42,732 nucleotides of DNA from a virus. Both the position numbers and the translations under genes were made by a program. The DNA lies in the IMG/VR virus record IMGVR_UViG_3300037231_000114, positions 1-42,732 of that record, one strand, 5' to 3'. Below the pieces are notes generated by a model. The model had not been told where the DNA came from. It did not search any database and worked only from the letters and a program-made list of their open reading frames with translations. This document shows, one piece after another, positions 12,022 through 18,663 of the stretch (position 1 is its first letter; each line of letters opens with the position of its first letter).

Positions 12022-12578
12022 TGGTGCGCCGCCTGTCCGTACGCGTCGAGCGACGCGCGCTGAATGCGCCACGTTTTCGGCCCGGTGCCGAACGAGTAGA
12101 TGAGGCCCTCGCGCAACAGCCGCTTCAGCTCAGGCGCAGCCAAGCCTGAATACTCGACCGCCTCTTCAAGCGTGAGCCACGCCTTCGTGATCGGCGGCGC
12201 CGGGGGCAACGCGGCCGACAATCGCGCCAGGTGCGCGCTGAGGCCGGCGAAGAAATCGGTCTGCGCGACGACCGCACCGGTCAAAGCCGGCGACGGCATA
12301 ATCGCGAGACCGTTTTCGGTCTGCTTCTTCGTGACCCGATCGATGGCGGGCATCTCTGCGCATTTCAGAATCAGGTCCAAATCCGACTTTTTGTACACCA
12401 CGCGGGCCTGTGTTTCACTTGGTCTCCGGGGAAGATATTTCGACGCGATTTCTCCTCGTTTGGCTCGCCGCTCGATGCTGCGGATGTTTGTATTAAGAAA
12501 TTTCGCTGCCGCGTCTTTGAGCAGCCATTCGCCTGCCTCGATCACTTCCGGTTGTCTCTCGGGTGTTGCCGTTGACAT
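12018..12578 (-). CDS. Double helix-turn-helix regulator (excisionase/MerR-like folds)
   Basis: ATG at 12578 has an excellent GAAGGAG site; the longer frame to 12836 overlaps the sigma gene and is rejected. The 186-residue protein has two winged-helix modules: residues 18-70 (WLLKDAAAKFLNTNIRSIER, then KKSDLDLIL) and 133-182 (AWLTLEEAVEYSGLAAPELK, then RIQRASLDAYG). Both resemble the excisionase/AlpA fold. It is the first gene of the long leftward operon and divergent from the sigma genes, so it may regulate both directions. DNA binding is confident; the target is not known. Confidence 0.75.
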   Translation of the reverse strand: MSTATPERQPEVIEAGEWLLKDAAAKFLNTNIRSIERRAKRGEIASKYLPRRPSETQARVVYKKSDLDLILKCAEMPAIDRVTKKQTENGLAIMPSPALTGAVVAQTDFFAGLSAHLARLSAALPPAPPITKAWLTLEEAVEYSGLAAPELKRLLREGLIYSFGTGPKTWRIQRASLDAYGQAAHQ

Positions 12579-12685
12579 TCGCTGGTCTCCTTCGACCGAC
12601 AAGTGTAGCTCGGTAGGCGCCGGGAGCTGTCGCGCATTGTGTACAATTCGGCCGCGCCGGCGGAAACCGACGACATACTCTATGT
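12579..12685. promoter_or_regulatory. Divergent control region with two dyads
   Basis: This gap separates the regulator gene (leftward) from the first sigma gene (rightward). It holds ATTGT-GT-ACAAT (12636-12647), which includes TACAAT, a good -10 for a rightward transcript. It also holds ACATA-CTC-TATGT (12673-12685), directly abutting the sigma ATG at 12686. The second dyad would cover the start codon if bound. These are candidate operators for the double-HTH regulator. Confidence 0.45.
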
Positions 12686-13249
12686 ATGCCAACAAGCTCG
12701 TCCCGCCCGTCCGTAGTGTCGATTGACGCCGGCGGCCATCGCGAACGCTTGGTCGCTCGGCGAAATGCGTTAGTCGAAAGCCATCTGCACCTGGTGCGCC
12801 CGATCGCGCTGAAGGTCGCCATGACGCTCCCGCCATCGTTTGACCTCGACGACCTGATCGCCACCGGGAACCTCGCGCTGATCAACGTCGCGACACGTTA
12901 CCGTCCGAAGCTCCACGGCGACGCGCCGTTTGCGACCTTCGCTCGGCCGCGGATTCGCGGCGCCATTCTCGACTCGATTCGCCGCCGGCACTGGACCGCG
13001 AACACCTGCGTCGCGATCGACGCGACGCCCGAACCGTGGGCGGATCCGGTTGTCGAGATGAACACCAGCTTCGACACTCGGCGAATGCGGACGCGACTGC
13101 TGGAGGCCATAGCGCGCCTGCCTAAGGTGCCGAGGAATCAATTCGGCGATTTCATTTCGCTTGCCGCGGCGCTCGCCGAGCTGCACGAATGGCGCCTCGC
13201 GGGCGACCACGTCCAGGCGATCGCCGACATGCGCCGGAAGGCGGCGTGA
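12686..13249 (+). CDS. Sigma-70-like protein with region 2, no clear region 4
   Basis: Residues 24-102 match sigma region 2: NALVESHLHLVRPIALKVAM, FDLDDLIATGNLALINVATR and APFATFARPRIRGAILDSIR. This is the FliA/WhiG/SigB-type -10 binding and core-binding block. The remaining 85 residues are helical but I see no region 4 helix-turn-helix like that in the next sigma gene. A region-2-only protein may need a partner. There is no ribosome site before ATG 12686, which abuts a dyad, so leaderless translation is possible. It is followed by a 30-codon ORF and a second sigma factor. Confidence 0.75.
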   Translation: MPTSSSRPSVVSIDAGGHRERLVARRNALVESHLHLVRPIALKVAMTLPPSFDLDDLIATGNLALINVATRYRPKLHGDAPFATFARPRIRGAILDSIRRRHWTANTCVAIDATPEPWADPVVEMNTSFDTRRMRTRLLEAIARLPKVPRNQFGDFISLAAALAELHEWRLAGDHVQAIADMRRKAA

Positions 13250-13341
13250 TGGCCAGGATTCTGCGCGCCATCCTGAACGCCCCACACGATCAGGAGCTTG
13301 TATTCGGGCGCATGTTCGGCCGCGATGTGAGTTATTTATGA
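13249..13341 (+). CDS. Thirty-residue coupling ORF between two sigma genes
   Basis: ATG at 13249 overlaps the first sigma stop (TGATG) and the stop overlaps the next ATG (ATGA at 13338). The product is MARILRAILNAPHDQELVFG followed by RMFGRDVSYL. Since the second sigma gene has a weak ribosome site, this ORF may mainly carry ribosomes across. It could also encode a small peptide. Confidence 0.5.
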   Translation: MARILRAILNAPHDQELVFGRMFGRDVSYL

Positions 13342-13922
13342 CGCGCGCGGAATTAATCGAATCTTTGAGAGAGAAGGTGGATTATCTCGCGGCGTCGTTG
13401 CACCGGCGTTTGCCTGCGAGCGTGTTGCAAAAAGAGCTGGCGTCGGCCGGCTGGCTCGGCGCGATCCGCGCGGTCGATCATTGGGAACCGGAGCGCGGCA
13501 AGCTCGAAACGTTCGCGGAATGGCCGATCCGTGGCGCGATGCTCGACTACCTGCGTTTACTCGACCCGATGAGCCGCGACGATCGGCGGCACCATAAAGC
13601 CGATCCAGAGCACACCGAGGGCTGCGTGGTTCTCAGCATCGAAGACATAAAAGACCTGCGCGGCAAAGCAGATCGCTCGTTCGCCCAAGTCGAAGCCGCG
13701 GCCGACGTGGAAGCGCTCACGTCGGCTGCGCGGCTGACCACGCGCGAACAGGCGGTTCTTCGCGGCATCTTTTACGAAGATCTGACCGGCGAAGCTGTCG
13801 GCCGCTTGCTCGGCGTAGGTCAAGCGCGAACGTCGCAGATCAAACACGCGGCGCTCGCGAAACTGCGGAATGCGAGCCGGCCTAGGCCGCAGACGGCGCT
13901 GCAGGCGCTGCGGGCGGCGTGA
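13338..13922 (+). CDS. Compact sigma factor with regions 2 and 4
   Basis: The 194-residue protein has a region-2-like N-terminal half (residues 24-75: RRLPASVLQKELASAGWLGA, then LETFAEWPIRGAMLDYLRLL). It has a clear region 4 (residues 133-178: LTTREQAVLRGIFYEDLTGE, then VGRLLGVGQARTSQIKHAAL), a helix-turn-helix that reads -35 elements. It is of the FliA/SigB-like class, with a short linker in place of region 3. ATG 13338 is chosen for the ATGA junction; the open frame to 13161 is not needed. Probably directs host polymerase to phage promoters. Its last 41 nt overlap the convergent gene at 13882. Confidence 0.88.
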   Translation: MTRAELIESLREKVDYLAASLHRRLPASVLQKELASAGWLGAIRAVDHWEPERGKLETFAEWPIRGAMLDYLRLLDPMSRDDRRHHKADPEHTEGCVVLSIEDIKDLRGKADRSFAQVEAAADVEALTSAARLTTREQAVLRGIFYEDLTGEAVGRLLGVGQARTSQIKHAALAKLRNASRPRPQTALQALRAA

Positions 13923-14214
13923 CGACGATCGCCTGAGCCTGCGTGTTGAGGGCGGCCGAGGCGGTCACGATCGAGTCGAGCGCGGCTTGGTCCGTCGCGC
14001 TGATCGTACCCGGCGAAGCCTGGAACGCCACGATCTGCGCGTCAAGGGCGGCAACGCCCGTCGCTATACCGTTGAGCGTCGTCGCGACTGCGGCGAGGTC
14101 GGCCTGCTCGGTCGCGGCCCAGTCCGTGATTTGCGAGTACAGGCGCTTTCCCGGCTGGTTCGGCCGAAGCGGGTCGCCGGTCGGAAACACTTCGAGAAAT
14201 TGATTCTTTTGCAT
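13882..14214 (-). CDS. Helical, Ala-rich hypothetical protein
   Basis: ATG at 14214 has GGGAGAA upstream. The 110-residue product begins MQKNQFLEVFPTGDPLRPNQ and is mostly a long amphipathic helix pair (LAAVATTLNGIATGVAALDA and LDSIVTASAALNTQAQAIVV), ending in a Pro/Ala tail. The pattern resembles small phage coiled-coil proteins near tail or lysis genes. It runs opposite to the late direction and overlaps the sigma gene end by 41 nt. Confidence 0.65.
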   Translation of the reverse strand: MQKNQFLEVFPTGDPLRPNQPGKRLYSQITDWAATEQADLAAVATTLNGIATGVAALDAQIVAFQASPGTISATDQAALDSIVTASAALNTQAQAIVVTPPAAPAAPSAA

Positions 14215-14236
14215 TGCAGGTTTCTCCCTGAACGGA

Positions 14237-14251
14237 CCCGGCGATGCCGGG
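14237..14251. other. Short GC-rich hairpin between two leftward genes
   Basis: CCCGGC-GAT-GCCGGG is a perfect 6-bp stem with a 3-nt loop in the 38-nt gap between two leftward genes. No T tract follows. Possible mRNA processing or attenuation element. Confidence 0.35.
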
Positions 14252-14252
14252 G

Positions 14253-14432
14253 TTATTTCGATGACTTGGTTTGCGCCAGGATCGCCGCGGCTTTCGCCTC
14301 GGCGGCCTGCGTAGTGGTGCTCACGCCGGCGAGCGCGGCGGTTGCTTTCCCCGACGCCACGTCGAGGATGTTGTGCAGCAGATCCACGTCGCCGGTGGTG
14401 ATTTTCAACTCGAAGACAGGCGCGGGCTGCAT
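14253..14432 (-). CDS. Small Ala-rich hypothetical protein
   Basis: ATG at 14432 encodes 59 residues beginning MQPAPVFELKITTGDVDLLH, then a helix with Ala/Thr repeats ending SSK. It is followed on the same strand by a 6-bp hairpin (14237-14251) and the gene at 14214. Only 36 nt separate it from the rightward gene at 14469, which carries a shared start-site motif. Unknown function. Confidence 0.6.
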   Translation of the reverse strand: MQPAPVFELKITTGDVDLLHNILDVASGKATAALAGVSTTTQAAEAKAAAILAQTKSSK

Positions 14433-14450
14433 CCCCTAACCCTACGCTCA

Positions 14451-14461
14451 TGGCGACTACT
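14451..14461 (+). promoter_or_regulatory. TGGCGACTACT start-site motif, copy 1
   Basis: TGGCGACTACT ends 7 nt before ATG 14469. An identical 11-mer at 15170-15180 ends 6 nt before ATG 15187. Both genes lack ribosome sites. The position fits a -10 element of leaderless genes, and GGCGACTA is loosely like the FliA-type GCCGATAA. Candidate phage-sigma promoter core; unproved. Confidence 0.4.
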
Positions 14462-14468
14462 TGTCAGC

Positions 14469-14870
14469 ATGGCAAAAGCAACACTCGCAAAAACCGCCGT
14501 CTCCGAATTCGCTCCGCTCGCCGACGAGCTGGGCGCTCTCGAAAAAGAGATGGCGCCGCACGCGCAAAAGATCGCGCGCATCGACGCGCTACGGAAAGCG
14601 CTGCGCGCCGGATGCACGACACCCTCGACCGTTCAGTGGACGGTCGCTGGCGAGCGTTTCGTTGCCGTGCTCGGCGCGTGCGCGATGCAGCGCTCGATCG
14701 ACGTGCCGCGGCTGGTGAAACACATCGGCGCGAAAACCTTCGCCGCGTTCGCCACCTGCACCCTCACTGCGCTCGAAATGAACGTCCCGCCGAACGTCGT
14801 CGCCGTGGTGGTCTCCGCGGACAACACCGGGACGCGCCCGCTAAAAACTTTTGAAAAAGGCTCTATGTGA
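14469..14870 (+). CDS. Hypothetical protein, possible leaderless late gene
   Basis: ATG 14469 starts MAKATLAKTAVSEFAPLADE. A helical first half (LEKEMAPHAQKIARIDALRK) leads to a small alpha/beta half (VQWTVAGERFVAVLGACAMQ, then RSIDVPRLVKHIGAKTFAAF). The 133-residue protein is followed by the membrane protein with a GTGA-type overlap. Such alpha-helical then compact C-terminal proteins occur in phage lysis/tail regions without assigned roles. The longer frame upstream is rejected because it overlaps the leftward gene at 14253-14432. Confidence 0.65.
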   Translation: MAKATLAKTAVSEFAPLADELGALEKEMAPHAQKIARIDALRKALRAGCTTPSTVQWTVAGERFVAVLGACAMQRSIDVPRLVKHIGAKTFAAFATCTLTALEMNVPPNVVAVVVSADNTGTRPLKTFEKGSM

Positions 14871-15160
14871 CCGATCTCCTGAAACTGGAACTCATCAAAC
14901 TGGCGGGCACCGCGCTCGCTGCGGCCGGCGGCATCGTTGCGGCCGTGCTCGGCTACGTCAACAAAAAGAAACTCGGGCAAGTGCGGGTGCTGATTAACGG
15001 CCGTATGGAGCAGCTCCTAGAATTCGCGCGGAACCAAGGGCGCCTGGAGGAACGCGGCGACCAATCCGCGGTCGCGGCGGTCACGCTGGCGACGGCCGCG
15101 GCGCTCAAGGATTCGACCGCTGTGATCGCCGAAAAAGTGCGCCTCGAACTCGACCGCTGA
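14867..15160 (+). CDS. Holin-like membrane protein
   Basis: GTG 14867 overlaps the previous stop. The 97-residue protein has one membrane segment (about residues 8-30: LIKLAGTALAAAGGIVAAVL), then a charged region with the VRVLINGRMEQLLEFAR pattern and a helical C-terminus. Small proteins with one N-terminal membrane helix and an [IV]NxRMxxLL motif sit next to endolysins in many phages and are candidates for holin or lysis-timing proteins. The lysozyme-like gene at 16082 is about 900 nt downstream. Confidence 0.6.
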   Translation: MTDLLKLELIKLAGTALAAAGGIVAAVLGYVNKKKLGQVRVLINGRMEQLLEFARNQGRLEERGDQSAVAAVTLATAAALKDSTAVIAEKVRLELDR

Positions 15161-15169
15161 TTTTGCTGC

Positions 15170-15180
15170 TGGCGACTACT
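15170..15180 (+). promoter_or_regulatory. TGGCGACTACT start-site motif, copy 2
   Basis: This copy of the 11-mer ends 6 nt before ATG 15187 of the NusG-like gene. The 5' flank also shares GCT two bases upstream of the 11-mer with copy 1. A shorter GGCGACTA occurs just before the serine recombinase start (2932-2939), but there it is within coding sequence. Confidence 0.4.
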
Positions 15181-15186
15181 GTGTGA

Positions 15187-15894
15187 ATGCCGCTTTACGA
15201 ACACAACCGTGGGAGTGATGCGGCGGGAGCATGTCTGCCCTCGCTGGCCACGACCAGACACGCAGGAGCGGGCAAGCCGGCCCAGAGCCGTGAGCCTGCT
15301 CCGTCCCTACCCTCCGTGGCTGAACTGAGCGCCGAGATACGCCGTCGAGTGGCCGAGCGCGATCCTCGCCTGCATCCCGGCCCGCTGAATTGGTACGCGC
15401 TGCGCCTGCGATCGAACACGGAATTTAAGGTCCGCGCCGCGCTGCAGGCTTACTCAATCGAAGTATTTCTCCCGACCTGGTCGGAGGACGTCCGCTGGTC
15501 GGATCGAACGAGGCAGACGCTGCGCCCCCTGTTCCCCGGGTATCTGTTCGCCCGCATGGCTGAAGGTCCGGACATTTTCCGCGCGATCGTGACGCGCGGC
15601 GTGGTTCAAATTTTGCCCAATTCACACAACCCGCTCTCCGTCAGCGACGCCGAAATCGAGAACGTGCGCCGCGTGGTCGCTTCGAAGCTCGTCGCGACGC
15701 CGTGTGACTTCGTCGCCGGCGAGCTGGTCATGATCGACAGCGGCCCGCTTGCGGGCGTGTCGGGCGTCGTGACTCGCACCAAAGGCGCGCTACGCGTGGT
15801 CGTGTCGGTCGAGATTTTGCGCCGCGCGATCAGCGTGGAGCTGGACGCGGCGACGCTCGTGAAACAACCGGAACTGGCGCCGAGGGCTGCATGA
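15187..15894 (+). CDS. NusG-family transcription elongation/antitermination factor
   Basis: After a roughly 65-residue disordered N-terminus, the NGN domain is clear: NWYALRLRSNTEFKVRAALQ (residues 68-87), IEVFLPTWSED, and RWSDRTRQTLRPLFPGYLFA (103-122). A KOW-type end follows (residues 177-225: VAGELVMIDSGPLAGVSGVV). This is the arrangement of specialised NusG paralogues (RfaH/LoaP/UpxY type), which ride on RNA polymerase and suppress termination of one operon. In this setting it may read through the long late operon. The start could also be further in (GTG 15319), since the first residues look disordered. Confidence 0.85.
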   Translation: MPLYEHNRGSDAAGACLPSLATTRHAGAGKPAQSREPAPSLPSVAELSAEIRRRVAERDPRLHPGPLNWYALRLRSNTEFKVRAALQAYSIEVFLPTWSEDVRWSDRTRQTLRPLFPGYLFARMAEGPDIFRAIVTRGVVQILPNSHNPLSVSDAEIENVRRVVASKLVATPCDFVAGELVMIDSGPLAGVSGVVTRTKGALRVVVSVEILRRAISVELDAATLVKQPELAPRAA

Positions 15895-16091
15895 CAGAAG
15901 CCCAGGTGAAGGCGGGATTGCTCGAAGAATATGATCGCGTGTTCCGCTTTATGAACGAAGTCAACGGGTGCCGACCGAGGCCGAGCTTCTATTGCCAGCG
16001 CTGCGTGTTCGGTTCGGGCGACCACCGCAAGGACTGTCCTTTAATCGACCAGCAAGTTGAGCCGCTGGATGAAATTTCCCAATGCTACTGA
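15891..16091 (+). CDS. Small cysteine-rich protein
   Basis: ATG 15891 overlaps the NusG stop (ATGA). The 66-residue product has SFYCQRCVFGSGDHRKDC in its middle: three Cys and one His that could bind zinc, a further Cys near the end, and acidic flanks. It overlaps the lysozyme gene by 10 nt. The family is unknown. Confidence 0.6.
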   Translation: MTEAQVKAGLLEEYDRVFRFMNEVNGCRPRPSFYCQRCVFGSGDHRKDCPLIDQQVEPLDEISQCY

Positions 16092-16477
16092 CCACACTTC
16101 AGATTTTCGAGACGATGCGCAAGGCGGGCTTCCCCTCCGTCGTCGCCGTCACGATGACCGCGATCGCGCTCCGCGAGTCGGATGGCGATCCGAACGCGTT
16201 CAACGGCGACACTGCCACCGGCGACCGCAGCTATGGCCTCTTGCAGATCAACTGCCTGGAGCTGGGCGCGCTGGCGCTCACTTTGTTCGGGATCCAAGAC
16301 GAAAAAGAATTGCTCGATCCGAACAAGAACGCGCACGCCGGCTTCGTCCTGTGGAACCGCTCGAACAAGAACCTCGACGTCGCCTGGTACATCACGCGGC
16401 CCGTTTACAAGGCGAAGTACGAATCGCATCTGCCGGCCGCGCAGTCGGCGGCGCTTGAATCCCCGCTCTACGTTTAA
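16082..16477 (+). CDS. Lysozyme-like lytic transglycosylase (endolysin candidate)
   Basis: The 131-residue protein has the lysozyme/SLT catalytic neighbourhood: AIALRESDGDPNAFN (Glu32 catalytic) and SYGLLQIN (residues 50-57), then a helical AHAGFVLWNRSNKNLDVAWY. It cleaves the glycan strands of peptidoglycan. No signal peptide or SAR segment is present, so it would need a holin, for which 14867 is a candidate. Alternatively it is a virion-borne muralytic enzyme. Confidence 0.82.
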   Translation: MLLTTLQIFETMRKAGFPSVVAVTMTAIALRESDGDPNAFNGDTATGDRSYGLLQINCLELGALALTLFGIQDEKELLDPNKNAHAGFVLWNRSNKNLDVAWYITRPVYKAKYESHLPAAQSAALESPLYV

Positions 16478-16485
16478 GGAAAAAC

Positions 16486-16980
16486 ATGTACACCCCGGTC
16501 CCCACGAACGCGCAGGAAATCAACCCCTACTCGGGTACTCTGATTCCGCTGAACCCGAGCGCGTGGATCCTGTTTTCGTCAGACGCCGACGCTGCCGCGA
16601 TGCTCGCGCTGGTGCTGGCGATCGATCCGGACGCGACGCTGTTCGATGGTAACGGCATCCTCTGCCCACCGTGCCTCTACGGCTCCGATGGACGCAAGGT
16701 CAACTGCATCAAAGGCACGTCCACCGTGCTCGGCGCGCCCGCTCCGTGGGGCCAGGCCGTGGGCCTGTTGATCGCGCAGAAAAATTACGGCGCCATGTGG
16801 AACCAGATGAATGAGCCTGGACCGGACGGCACTTATAACGCTTTCAAATTCTCCCCAGAAGGCACCGGCGGCGCCATCGCGATTGACTGGTGCTACGTAG
16901 CGCCCGTCGCTATGGCGCCTGTCGCCCCCACGGCTCCCGCGACCGCGGCGCCGTCCGGACCCATCGAAGTCGTCGCATAA
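16486..16980 (+). CDS. Hypothetical late protein
   Basis: ATG 16486 encodes 164 residues (MYTPVPTNAQEINPYSGTLI). A globular region with three cysteines (GILCPPCLYGSDGRKVNC) is followed by a Pro/Ala/Thr-rich disordered end. RBS-like AAGGAAAA lies just upstream. No family seen; perhaps a small structural or accessory virion protein from its place before the packaging genes. Confidence 0.6.
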   Translation: MYTPVPTNAQEINPYSGTLIPLNPSAWILFSSDADAAAMLALVLAIDPDATLFDGNGILCPPCLYGSDGRKVNCIKGTSTVLGAPAPWGQAVGLLIAQKNYGAMWNQMNEPGPDGTYNAFKFSPEGTGGAIAIDWCYVAPVAMAPVAPTAPATAAPSGPIEVVA

Positions 16981-16981
16981 A

Positions 16982-18214
16982 ATGCCGAAAGCCAAGAAGC
17001 AAGAATTGCCGGTGGGCCTCGCGGTCGAGCTGTGGCCGATCGCGCGCCCGCAGCCCTACGCCAAGAACGCTCGCACGGTCACCACGCGAGCGATCGATAG
17101 CGTTGCCGCGAGTCTCAAGGAATTCGGCTGGCAGCAGCCGATTGTGGTGGATGTGCAGGACGTGGTCGTAGCGGGCCACAAACGGCTCGTGGCTGCACAG
17201 AAGCTCGGCATGACCGAAGTACCCGTCCATGTCGCGGCGGGCCTCACGCCCGCGCAATGCAAGGCGTACCGGCTCATGGACAACCGCTCGAATCAGAACA
17301 GCGAATGGGAAATGGAGCTGCTCCAGGCCGAGATGGTCGAGCTGCAGGGGAACATCGAACTCGAGCTGACCGGATTCGAGCAGGCAGAAATTGCGGCGTT
17401 CGTAGCCGCGTCTGAAGCCGGCGACTCGGCCGACGTCGCGCCGGATGCTCCGGCCGAGCCGGTAACGATTGCCGGCGATATGTGGGTGCTCGGTGCGAAC
17501 CGGGTGCTCTGCGGCGACTCAACCTCAGTCAACGCCGTGAAGCGCGTTCTTGGCGGCGAGAAACCGGGCCTGGTGTTCACGGACCCGCCCCATGGGGTGC
17601 GCGTCGGCGAGCAGAAGTCCGATGGCTCGGTAGGGTCGGGCTCGAAGAAACATCCGTCCAAAAAATACGCCGCCATGGCCGGCGATCGCAGCACCGACGC
17701 GGCACGCAAGTTTTACGAGCTGTGCCAGGATCTGGGTTTCAAAAAGGCCATCATCTGGGGCGGCAACTATTTTGCCGACTTCCTACCGCCGTCGCCGTGC
17801 TGGCTCGTGTGGGACAAGGAAAACCACGCCGACTTCGCCGACGTCGAGCTGGCCTGGACCTCCTTCGACAAAGGCGCGAAATTGTATTGCTGGCTGTGGA
17901 GCGGATTCTCCCGCAAGGGTGGCCACGAAACGGAGCTGGCCTCGCGTGTCCACCAGACGCAGAAACCGGTGGGCCTTTTCCAGACGATCTTCCGCGACTT
18001 CGAATTCACGTCGTGCCTCGACGGGTTTCTCGGAAGTGGATCCACTCTGATCGCCTGCCAGAAAACCGGGCGCATCTGCTACGGAATCGAGATCTCGCCC
18101 GAGTACGTCGACGTGATCGTTTCACGCTGGGAGCTGTTCACCAGCCAGCGCGCCACGCTCGACGGCGATGGCCGCACGTTCGACGAGATCAAGGTCGAGC
18201 GTCTAACAAAATGA
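16982..18214 (+). CDS. ParB-domain/DNA methyltransferase fusion with DPPH motif
   Basis: Residues 15-135 are a ParB/Srx-like nuclease-type domain (VVVAGHKRLVAAQKLG). Residues 160-400 are an adenine/cytosine-N4 methyltransferase. It has WVLGANRVLCGDS, the motif IV position TDPPHGV (201-206), and FLGSGSTLIACQKTGRICYG (349-368), the AdoMet-binding motif I. Family members normally have DPPY (or DPPF/DPPW) at motif IV; here the codon at 17591-17593 is CAT, giving His. The ParB-Mtase fusion is common in phages and probably protects DNA from restriction. Confidence 0.88.
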   Translation: MPKAKKQELPVGLAVELWPIARPQPYAKNARTVTTRAIDSVAASLKEFGWQQPIVVDVQDVVVAGHKRLVAAQKLGMTEVPVHVAAGLTPAQCKAYRLMDNRSNQNSEWEMELLQAEMVELQGNIELELTGFEQAEIAAFVAASEAGDSADVAPDAPAEPVTIAGDMWVLGANRVLCGDSTSVNAVKRVLGGEKPGLVFTDPPHGVRVGEQKSDGSVGSGSKKHPSKKYAAMAGDRSTDAARKFYELCQDLGFKKAIIWGGNYFADFLPPSPCWLVWDKENHADFADVELAWTSFDKGAKLYCWLWSGFSRKGGHETELASRVHQTQKPVGLFQTIFRDFEFTSCLDGFLGSGSTLIACQKTGRICYGIEISPEYVDVIVSRWELFTSQRATLDGDGRTFDEIKVERLTK

Positions 18215-18663
18215 ACCTAGCTTTCAAAGACGGCACCCACGGCGGCTTCGTCGATAGCGAGATTGTTCGCATCGCCGGCGGCCCGTTCTGCCACGTCGAG
18301 CTGTGGATGAGCGGACCCCGCGAGGCGGCAGTCTGTTTCAGCTCGCGCCAACCGGACGGCACCGGCTACGCGGTCGTCGATCTTTCGGCGCCGCTTTACA
18401 CGTGCATCGAGTTTCCCGCGACGCAGGCGCAGATGGATTTCACGCGCGGCTTCGCGGCCGGTACCGGCCACAAGCGGTACAACATGGCCGGCATTATCGG
18501 CTTCCTTGGCCCGCTGAAAACCACCGACAATTACGACCTTTTCTGCTCCGAATGGTGCTGCTCCTGGGCGCAGCAGGCGATGGGCATGTTCCCGAACGCG
18601 ATCCCGTCGCGCACCGCTCCCACGCCGCTCGCGCTGCTGTGTGGGTGGACCCCGCCGAAATGA
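18211..18663 (+). CDS. Permuted papain-fold (YiiX/NlpC-P60-like) protein
   Basis: The 150-residue protein has a His in FCHVELWM (near residue 28) before a Cys in LFCSEWCCSWAQQ (near 112). This is the order of the circularly permuted NlpC/P60 (YiiX-type) papain fold. The SSRQPDG loop fits too. It could cut peptides or lipid amide bonds, perhaps in cell-wall breakdown at infection. ATGA overlap on both sides (18211 and 18660) ties it to the methyltransferase and terminase genes. The longer frame to 17482 is a shadow. Confidence 0.68.
   Translation: MNLAFKDGTHGGFVDSEIVRIAGGPFCHVELWMSGPREAAVCFSSRQPDGTGYAVVDLSAPLYTCIEFPATQAQMDFTRGFAAGTGHKRYNMAGIIGFLGPLKTTDNYDLFCSEWCCSWAQQAMGMFPNAIPSRTAPTPLALLCGWTPPK

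Noticed and set aside
12579-12836. Extension of the double-HTH regulator to 12836
   Set aside because: Would cover the divergent control region and antisense to the sigma gene; ATG 12578 has a strong ribosome site.
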